Source: DASYKT01 sp035995185 (GTDB taxonomy: Bacteria; Acidobacteriota; Blastocatellia; Pyrinomonadales; Pyrinomonadaceae). From it: DNA of 64,000 nucleotides. A program made the translations under genes and the position numbers. The number at the start of each line of letters is the position of its first letter. The stretch's first letter is position 1. Positions 19,147 to 26,400 of the stretch are shown piece by piece. The notes beneath the pieces are model-generated. The model worked only from the letters and a program-made list of their open reading frames with translations. It had not been told where the DNA came from and ran no database searches. The stretch spans positions 1-64,000 of the forward strand of contig DASYKT010000012.1 in the NCBI GenBank assembly GCA_035995185.1, given 5' to 3'.

Positions 19147-20421
19147 ATGAAAGATTCTAACCGAAATATCCGCAACTACGTCTTACTTAGCATTGGAATC
19201 ACGCTGGTATTGACGGGCGCGAAAATCCTGATCGAGCAAACGCCGATCGGATTGAAATTGGAATTACTTACGTTCGAAACGCTGCAATCCGTTCTATCGA
19301 ATTTTAATCCGAACGAGACGCTTCCGGTCGTCGTGGTGGACATAAGTGAAATCCAGGGTAGCGGCGAACAGGTCATCGACTTGGACAAGTTAAAAGATGT
19401 CCTTGACGACGTTATAGATAAAGGTCCGCGGGCAATCGCGATCGATGTGGTCCTGACGCCGGAAGACGAAGACTTTGAGAAACCTGGTCAAAAGAAAGAA
19501 AATAAGGCCGAGGCGTTCAAAAAATACTTTGATTTCCTCGACCATTGCGTACAGAAAAAAAAGGAAAAAGACGTTCCGATATTTGTCAGCGTGGGCTATA
19601 GGAGCATTGAAGGTCCGGCAGAATGGCTCCGGGGAATTCAGTACAGGGAATTAGCCGCAACTACCATAATTAGAAGAACCGATACGAGCCGCATTCCGAT
19701 ATGGATAAAGGGGGATTCCCAGGAAGACAAGTTATCGTCTATCAGCGAGTTACTGGCGAGCGCCTACACAACGCCGCGCCTTCCAAAGGGAATCTCATGG
19801 GTAATTGAAAAAACCGAGGATGACCTGCCGGGAACCCAAACACAATTAGGCGAAGGTATGGAATATGCCTACGCCCCTGTAAATTACAGTAAACTGGAAG
19901 CGATTAGGGAAACCAGGATTTCAACGGCGGGAGGCGATTCAGTCAAGGAATCCGGCAATAAGCTGCGTTATAAAATGGTTATTATAGGAGACGGTGTATT
20001 GGAGAAAGCGGTAGACCCCTATACCGTTCCTGGCCGAAGCGAGTCGGTCCCCGGCGTTTATCTGCACGCATCGGCCGCCTATACATTCGCCCGCGAGCAG
20101 ATGTATGAATTCAATTTCGGAGCACGGATCATCCTGGATTTCATACTTTCCTTCATAGTTTTTGGCGGCGTAGCCCTAGTGAGATATAAGCGCCTTGCCG
20201 ACGCAAGCGATGCCCCGGTCAAAAATTGGCAAAGTTGGCTCTTTTACTCGGTAGAAGGAGCTATATTGGTGTTGGCCTTTTTATTTGCATATTGGTTGGG
20301 TTTATTATGGCTTGATTTTATGCTGGTCGCAATCGTCCTGGCGCTGCACCCGTTCGTCGAAGGACTTGTCTTGCGTGTATTCGTAAAAACGGGGAAATTA
20401 AAGCTCGAATCGGTAGATTAA
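19147..20421 (+). CDS. CHASE2-domain membrane protein
   Basis: The protein has 424 residues from ATG 19147, preceded by GAAAG; the longer frame from 19057 lacks a ribosome site. One N-terminal membrane helix (about 10-28) is followed by a large extracytoplasmic region with CHASE2 landmarks: VVVVDISEI near residue 70, the GPRAIAIDVVL strand near 100, and a late MVIIGDGV...PGRSESVPGVYLHASAA segment. Two to three helices close the protein. CHASE2 is an extracellular sensor domain usually fused to kinases, cyclases or other outputs, but here no cytoplasmic output domain follows. It may signal through a partner or act as a membrane anchor. It diverges from the CHAT array and is followed 9 bp later by the FecR-like gene. 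A TTGACC followed by TATAAC upstream could be promoter elements, but the 14 bp spacing is short. Confidence 0.82.
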   Translation: MKDSNRNIRNYVLLSIGITLVLTGAKILIEQTPIGLKLELLTFETLQSVLSNFNPNETLPVVVVDISEIQGSGEQVIDLDKLKDVLDDVIDKGPRAIAIDVVLTPEDEDFEKPGQKKENKAEAFKKYFDFLDHCVQKKKEKDVPIFVSVGYRSIEGPAEWLRGIQYRELAATTIIRRTDTSRIPIWIKGDSQEDKLSSISELLASAYTTPRLPKGISWVIEKTEDDLPGTQTQLGEGMEYAYAPVNYSKLEAIRETRISTAGGDSVKESGNKLRYKMVIIGDGVLEKAVDPYTVPGRSESVPGVYLHASAAYTFAREQMYEFNFGARIILDFILSFIVFGGVALVRYKRLADASDAPVKNWQSWLFYSVEGAILVLAFLFAYWLGLLWLDFMLVAIVLALHPFVEGLVLRVFVKTGKLKLESVD

Positions 20422-20430
20422 ACAAAATAT

Positions 20431-21369
20431 ATGAACGGCATTTACTCCCTGTCAATAGTTCTTTTTCTTTTTCTGCAGACGGAAGCCCAAACGAAAGTCG
20501 GTTTTATTATGTCTCTGAAAAACGCCACGGCGACTCTGAAGCATAGAGACGGTAAAACGGAGAACCTGACGGAAAAAGATTTCTATAGAGTGCTAACAAT
20601 AGATCACAAGCTTAAAGTCGGTAAGAACGGACAAATGCAAATATGGCTTTGCGATAACAGCCGGCCGTTGGTGCCTCCGGGTAAGTGGTTTTCGGTACCC
20701 TCAAATATAATCTGTTCCAAGAGGTCCGGCCCTTCAAAAAGAGAGTTACTGGAAAATGTATTTTCGATCGGGGCGCGCCACATGACTCCCCAAAGGGGCG
20801 ATAATGATTTCATTTTGTTTCCCACCGAGTCCATGGAGTTGACAGATACGCTTCGACCCAAAACCGCAATACTCAGATGGGCCGCATTTAACGGTAAATT
20901 AAGATTAAAAATTACGGTGATCGGTGACGACACTTTACACTGGGAGCAGGACGATGTTCCCGGCGCTGAGAATTTTTATACCTCAGACAGCTTAAGATTA
21001 TTTCTCGAAAAGGTGCGGGAGAGAAACCAAGACGCCAAACTTAAGTTGACGATCAATGCTGTATTCGACAACCAGCAGGCGGAAAATAATGCAATATTCA
21101 CGATATTTCCGAAAAACCGGGAAACAAGCCTGCAGGAGGAGCTTGCCGGTGTGAAGGAAGACAATTCCCTGCTTCTGCATCTTTTTCGGGCCGATATCTT
21201 CGCGAGTTACGGGTTGCGCATAGAAACCGCCGACGAATTTGAAGAGGCGCTCAAGCTTGCGCCTGAAAGTGTCGAGTTATTAAACGCGACTGCTACCGCT
21301 GAAGAACAAGCGGGTAACTTAACCCGGTCTCGAGAACTTATGAATAGATTAAGATTTGAACATAAATAA
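20431..21369 (+). CDS. Exported FecR-like protein with C-terminal TPR-like helices
   Basis: The 312-residue protein has a signal peptide ending near TEAQ at residue 20. Residues about 25-110 look FecR-like: a basic, beta-rich region with a repeated G-x-L/V pattern and LKVGKNGQMQIWLCDN. A second beta sandwich around ILRWAAFNGKLRLKITV resembles the Trp-containing domain found with FecR and TPR proteins. The last ~80 residues are TPR-like helices (FRADIFASYGL...ALKLAPESVELLNA). It starts 9 bp after the CHASE2 stop, so the two are surely one operon. In cyanobacteria, CHAT, CHASE2 and small DUF928/DUF1822-type exported genes are often neighbours; this gene may fill the same role. Periplasmic location is inferred. 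Confidence 0.62.
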   Translation: MNGIYSLSIVLFLFLQTEAQTKVGFIMSLKNATATLKHRDGKTENLTEKDFYRVLTIDHKLKVGKNGQMQIWLCDNSRPLVPPGKWFSVPSNIICSKRSGPSKRELLENVFSIGARHMTPQRGDNDFILFPTESMELTDTLRPKTAILRWAAFNGKLRLKITVIGDDTLHWEQDDVPGAENFYTSDSLRLFLEKVRERNQDAKLKLTINAVFDNQQAENNAIFTIFPKNRETSLQEELAGVKEDNSLLLHLFRADIFASYGLRIETADEFEEALKLAPESVELLNATATAEEQAGNLTRSRELMNRLRFEHK

Positions 21370-21743
21370 GTGACCTGAAATGAGGTAATCGCCTACACCT
21401 TTTTGGATGACAATGCTTCTAGGGCAAAGAGTTATTGTGTAATTCGTTGATATCGAAAGAAAGTGGAAGTCGACCAGTTATCCTCCGTCAGTTGAGGACA
21501 ACGAGGGCAAAAGCGATTAAGATTTTGACTAGTGCGCCCTGATGGGATTCGAAAGAAGTAATCTTTTTATTAAATCACGTCGATTCTCTCCGGCCCCTAA
21601 CAATCAGCAGCGGGTGGCTTTGGGATAGCTATGGGTCATGATGACGGTATGTCCCTGCATGGCTTTTGAAGTGAATTAATTTCCTAAGATCGGATAAACA
21701 ATTTTAAGTATCCGCCCTGATTTCCGGTCATATTCGCCTTCGT
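21370..21743. other. Intergenic junction with a minus-strand tRNA 3'-end fragment
   Basis: I see no gene here. At 21531-21555 the minus strand reads TTCGAATCCCATCAGGGCGC followed by ACTAGTCAAAATC. This looks like a tRNA T-loop and acceptor strand with the same AAAATC trailer that follows the plus-strand tRNA fragments at 5724 and 21926. It may be a third attachment-site scar. Confidence 0.4.
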
Positions 21744-21942
21744 TTTGTGTGCCAATTGTGTGCCAACTCAACCAAAGTTATCAAAATCTTGGCAAACAGG
21801 TTAGAATAGAATTATCATTAAACTCAGTTAAAGTCGGACTAATAAAAACTTGTTGCACTCAAGCCAAACTACTGCAGATGACTACGAATCAGAGGGTCGC
21901 ATGTTCGAATCATGCCGGGTGCACCATCAAAATCAACAATTT
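21744..21942 (+). repeat. Right long imperfect direct repeat, candidate island boundary
   Basis: It matches the left copy at 5542: TTTGTGTGCCAATTGTGTGC, a diverged ~100 bp middle with AAACAGGT, then a tRNA 3'-end fragment and AAAATCAACAA. The internal spacing is identical (182 bases from first base to CCA). Another TTTGTGTGCCAA word follows at about 21974. Confidence 0.6.
21873..21926 (+). other. tRNA-Arg-like 3' fragment (attachment-site remnant)
   Basis: The fragment has an anticodon-loop-like CTACGAA (ACG, Arg), a perfect 5 bp T-stem GCATG/CATGC around TTCGAAT, and a 3' acceptor strand CGGGTGC followed by ACCA. A D-arm and a proper 5' acceptor strand are missing, so it is a tRNA 3' part, not a full gene. 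The quality of the T-arm suggests recent derivation from a real tRNA. Confidence 0.6.
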
Positions 21943-21970
21943 AGGGCAACCAATGCGGTTGCCCTTTTTC
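21943..21970 (+). terminator. Intrinsic terminator next to the tRNA fragment
   Basis: Stem GGGCAACC / GGTTGCCC with a short loop is followed by TTTTT. Its position right after the tRNA 3' end fits a tRNA terminator carried along with the fragment. Confidence 0.65.
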
Positions 21971-22074
21971 GTTTGTGTGCCAACTTTAGAAATTACGCTC
22001 CAAACATCATTCGTTCCATTTAAAAGAGATTGAAGTTTTTTGGTCCCTGCAATAAAATATCAGAGGTTTTGATT

Positions 22075-22581
22075 ATGAAAATCGCGTGGGTATCGTGGGT
22101 GACTTCTAAAGTCTATTTGTTGCTATCATCGCTCATTGTCACGATTTTATGTATTTATGGTATTGCTATGTACATGCACGGCAGGTCATATTTCACAAAC
22201 AGGCTTATAACGTCCGATGTGAAAATTACCAGTGAATGGCGGGAAATAGACCCGAAAGGACAAATAGAGTCAATAGCCGATTCGAATTTTATAACTATAG
22301 ATCTTGAAGATCCTTTTGTTATGAAATACCGAGATAAAAAAATTACCGCACCCGACGTTGAAGGTTTTCATCCGGAAATAAAAGTAGTTGATAAAGACGG
22401 GGTGGAGTATTTTTTTGTCATGGCAGGCTCAACTGGCGAGAACCGTATCAGGTATAGATACACCGACAATCGCAAACTACCAATAGGTAAAACATACACG
22501 AAGCTTTTTATAAGAAGTGATGTGCCTTTTACAGCAAGGAGTATTTTCTTCACGTATTACTACGTAAAAGATATGGGCTAA
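22075..22581 (+). CDS. Small single-pass membrane protein, unknown
   Basis: I start at ATG 22075, with AGAGG 8 bp upstream; the longer frame from 22030 adds 15 residues with no ribosome site. The 168-residue product has one N-terminal membrane helix (about 12-33, VYLLLSSLIVTILCIYGIAMY) and a ~130-residue extracytoplasmic beta-rich domain. I recognise no motif. The DNA is AT-rich compared with the right half of the window. It stands alone just outside the right island repeat, convergent with the next gene. Function unknown. Confidence 0.55.
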   Translation: MKIAWVSWVTSKVYLLLSSLIVTILCIYGIAMYMHGRSYFTNRLITSDVKITSEWREIDPKGQIESIADSNFITIDLEDPFVMKYRDKKITAPDVEGFHPEIKVVDKDGVEYFFVMAGSTGENRIRYRYTDNRKLPIGKTYTKLFIRSDVPFTARSIFFTYYYVKDMG

Positions 22582-22662
22582 TTGTATTTACGTAGTTGCT
22601 GTATTATCGGGATTCTGAATTTGACCCGCAAGACTCTCTGTCTGATCTGCGCGGGCGCAAAT

Positions 22663-23310
22663 TCAAAAAACAACGAGAATAGTATCTCCATCTTGAGACG
22701 GTGTTACGGTCCATAATGGCGCATACGGCTGTACCTTAGTCAGTTTGTTGAGAGTCGTTCTGACATCCGAAGCAGGGATATCCAATCGCCCCTTGAACTT
22801 TTCAGGCACACCTACAGTATTTCCCCGGCCCACTAGGGAATGAAACTGTATTCCCCGTTCTTTCCCGCCATCAAATAAATTACTTATCCTTTCCACGGCG
22901 GAAGCACTATCCTCGGCGGGAGACACTGTAATCGGCCCGATCCGCGTGGCAAGAAATGACGCACTCTTTTCGTACCGATCTCTCACCGGATGGATATTTA
23001 TTACTCCATCGACTTCTTCCCAGGTATAGAACGTGTCCTGTTTGACGATCGAATCTAATATTTCTTTTACCGTACCACTGTGCAGGATAACCTGCGGATC
23101 GGTGTCAACGTTCCAATGTTTTCTTGCTTCAAAACCGATCGGAATTCCGTTATAGGCAAGATCATGCACTGCTACCCAGGTAGTTGCGCGGATATCGATC
23201 TTGACCTTTCGCTCGAGTATCGATTCCTTTTGAGTTTGAGCATGTAAGCATCCAATGATCGACACAGCGAGTAATATTGAATTCAAAAATAGACGAACGC
23301 CGGTTTTCAT
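22663..23310 (-). CDS. Exported protein with a possible STN-like region, unknown
   Basis: The 215-residue protein has a signal peptide ending near LHAQ at residue 25. Residues 75-110 (SGTVKEILDSIVKQDTFYTWEEVDGVINIHP) resemble the STN/secretin N-terminal pattern, in which a helix is followed by a Trp strand and an IxI/V strand ending in P. A second region, DIPASDVRTTLNKLTKV, could be a related second half. Such domains sit in secretins, TonB receptors and FecR partners, but no barrel or secretin follows here. The ribosome site is weak (GGAGATAAAAATG). It lies about 100 bp downstream of the RHS gene on the same strand and may be its distal operon gene. Confidence 0.5.
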   Translation of the reverse strand: MKTGVRLFLNSILLAVSIIGCLHAQTQKESILERKVKIDIRATTWVAVHDLAYNGIPIGFEARKHWNVDTDPQVILHSGTVKEILDSIVKQDTFYTWEEVDGVINIHPVRDRYEKSASFLATRIGPITVSPAEDSASAVERISNLFDGGKERGIQFHSLVGRGNTVGVPEKFKGRLDIPASDVRTTLNKLTKVQPYAPLWTVTPSQDGDTILVVF

Positions 23311-23406
23311 TTTTATCTCCTATTTGTACTACCAGGCATTTTAACCTGCGTTAGTAGTGTCGCATAAATTCATACTATTCCACGAGACTTTTAACCGCAA
23401 CGCCGA

Positions 23407-26400
23407 TCATGGAGATACGGGCGTATTTTGAGTCACTGTTGTACCGTGAGGGGTCATGACAAATCTCGATCCATTTATTGTCGGCCTAAGCTTGCCCGCT
23501 GCATCTACATTTGTCAACGTTCTTTTGTGAACAATTGTAAGAGTCGTGTCCGTCTTAGGGCCTCTAATGGTCATGGTAACTGTTTGCTCTACTGTCACCG
23601 GTGTGTTCTCCATCGGCGCGGAAATTGTGTTTACTTGCTGATCCGTTGGATCTGTAGGCATCGTTACTATTCCGGGAGGAGCGATCATATCGGTGAAACT
23701 ACCATTCGTCAGTGTAGCGCCCCCCGTTACCGTATTTGTTGGAGTGCCATTTACTGTAGAACTCACGACTTCCGTTGATTCACCTTCAAATGGCTTGCCA
23801 TCGTCGCCCATGACAGTAACCATGAAAAGGCCCATTGATCCCACCTTATACGGACCGCCTGGTTTCACCGGCACCGCATCCGGACCTGGCGTCCCAATCG
23901 GCGTAACAGTTGCCGAAACAGGTTTAGGCCCTTTTTGCGGAGCTGGCGGCGGATTGGTTTTTTTCGCTTTAATTTTCTTAATCTTTTTCTTCGGTGGAGG
24001 CTTTGGTTGTTGCTGCTGTTGCTGCTGCTGTTGCTGCTGCTGTGCGCGTGCCTGTAACTCTTGTTCGGCGGCGAAAGGATCGGTAGCGTCATCGGAACAG
24101 GAAGAATTTTGCGCGCCGCAAAAACCCGTTTCCGAGTATGTCCCTTGCGCCATCAGGCCCAGCGGATCGGTAAATTTATAGGGCGAATTCAGAACGTAGC
24201 TATAGCGATTGAACGATTGCGGGTTTCTAATAGCTGCGCTTGCGGCCAGAGGATCGACGCTGGTAAATCTGCCGTGCGCCGGATTGTAGTATCTGGCCTG
24301 GGCATATTCCAGCCCCGATTCGATGTCTTTCTCATAGCCGGTGTAATCCTGTCTTACCTCTTCCGCGGAAGGAGTATAGCCAAGGCCGGAGACTCTTTTC
24401 GCTGTTACCGTCTCTTCGCCAAAAGGCGAGAAATCTTTTCTCGAAGTGACCGCGCCGTTGGCATTGGTAACAACGCGCGGGCTGCCCAAATGGTCCGCTG
24501 TCAGGTAATTTACCTGCGGCGTGCTCGCCAACTGTGTGGAATATTCCGCCGCCAATTGCCCGACGGCATCATAGACGAATACCGTCATTTCGCTGCCCGT
24601 TACTTTCTTTACCCGTTTGCCGTCACCGTCATATATATAGATCACATCGGGCGTACCCGAGCCATTACTTGCGCTAAAAAACTCCTTCTGGCGGCTTTCC
24701 TCATCATAGCCAAAGCGCTCGCCGAGGGCGTTTTTGGTCACTGCGCCATTGGCGTCATAAGTATAGTCATTGATCGAATCGCCGTCCTGATCGAGGTCAA
24801 GCCGATTCGTGCCGGCGGAGATGGTCGGGTTCAGCTTTTTTCTGTCAGCCGCGCAGACCGCCGTCCCGCTGCTGCAGTTCTTGGGCAGCGTAGTGGTGCC
24901 GGCCTCTGCATAGCGCCGGTTGCCATAGCGGTCATAGTAAAAAGTTTGCTGCCAGTCATTTGGATTGGAATACTCGGTGACCTGGCCTACACGATTAAGT
25001 GAGTCGTAGCTATAGAGTTGAGTTGCGGAAAATCCCGCGGTACTGCCGGTCGTTGGAACGGTTATGACCTGACTGCGCATCGAGCCGTTATTGTCATTAC
25101 TTGTCGAAGTGCTCGTATAGCCGAATTCCAGCTTGAGCAGATCCTGGGTCGTACTAGTAGTGCCCAGTCCGATTTGTGTTACCTGCAAGCGCTCGTTGTA
25201 AGAAGCAGTTTCCCAGTGCCCGTTGCCAAGCTGCATTTTTGTTACCGCTCCGGCCGAATTGTAAGTAAAGCCATCGGCATAGGTCCAATAACCGGCGGCG
25301 CTGTTCTTTTTACTCTGCACCTGGAAAAGTTCGCCGTCCGAGTCGAGTGTGTGTTTTACCACTCTTCCCGAAGGATAGGTCTCCGTCATCATTACGCCGG
25401 AAAGGTTGTAAGTATAGGTAAAACCGTACGGCGATTGCGTACCGGCCAACTGTTCGGCGGTGGTTCGCTGCTCGCTGGTCAGCAGGCGGCCCATTAAGTC
25501 AAAGCTCGTGTTCCTGCTTTCGGATGCGCTGCTGGCCACCCGGGTGGTTTTTCCTTTGGAATAGGCAGGCGCGGAACCGAGGCCCGTGCCGTCATAATAG
25601 AACGTTACATCCGGCATGCTCGTGTCGGAATAATCCCGGTAGATCAGCCGATTAAGATCGTCGTAAGTTCCCTGAACATAATGGTTCCTGGCATCGGTGG
25701 TCTTGGTGAGATTACTGTTATCGTCGTATTCGTATTTCGTCGACCAGTGATAATTACTGGTAACAGGATCGGTGTTTCCGGTGACGGAAATAGTAGAGTT
25801 GTCGTCTTGCTCGACCTGCTTGGAAAAAAGTACGCGCCCCAGTGAATCGTACATGAAGTAACGGCTTTGAGCGTCCTGGGTCGTTTTACGCAAATTGCCC
25901 ATTTTATCGAAGACATAGTCCGTGGCGAGATTGTCGCCGTCGGGATCCTCGATCACGCGTACCATATTCCCCAGCGAATCGACGATGCCCTTGCGTTTTT
26001 TCCCGGCCTGATCGGTGATCGTCTTGGTAGTTCCGACAACGCCCGAGCTCGAAAGCCCGTAAGAAAACTGCACCGTGGTCGGAGTAGACGTCGGATCGGG
26101 CATCGTCACTTTGGTAGTGCGGCTTAGATCGTCATAGGTGGGCGTGGTCCATCGTTTTGTCTCGCCCGTCCGGTAAGGATTTGTCGAGCGCTTCACACGC
26201 CCCATATCGTCGTATTCGGTCTCGCTGAAAATATCTCCCTGCGCATCGATCTTCTGTGTTAGATAAGTTCTCCCCGCGCCGTCATACCATGAATTTGCCT
26301 CGCTCCAATGCGCCGCGTCGATCTGACTTTTGACCTTGACCCACCGGTCATCAGGGTCGCTGGGATCGGCGCCGTATTGGGTAATAGATTCCTGGCCGTT

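Noticed and set aside
23693..24181. Plus-strand frame with a run of Cys residues
   Set aside because: The poly-Cys run is the complement of the polyglutamine codons of the RHS gene.
23407..24200. Polymorphic-toxin tip plus immunity gene at the RHS C-terminus
   Set aside because: The tail has no recognisable toxin domain and the next gene is an exported STN-like protein ~100 bp away, not a small cytoplasmic immunity protein.
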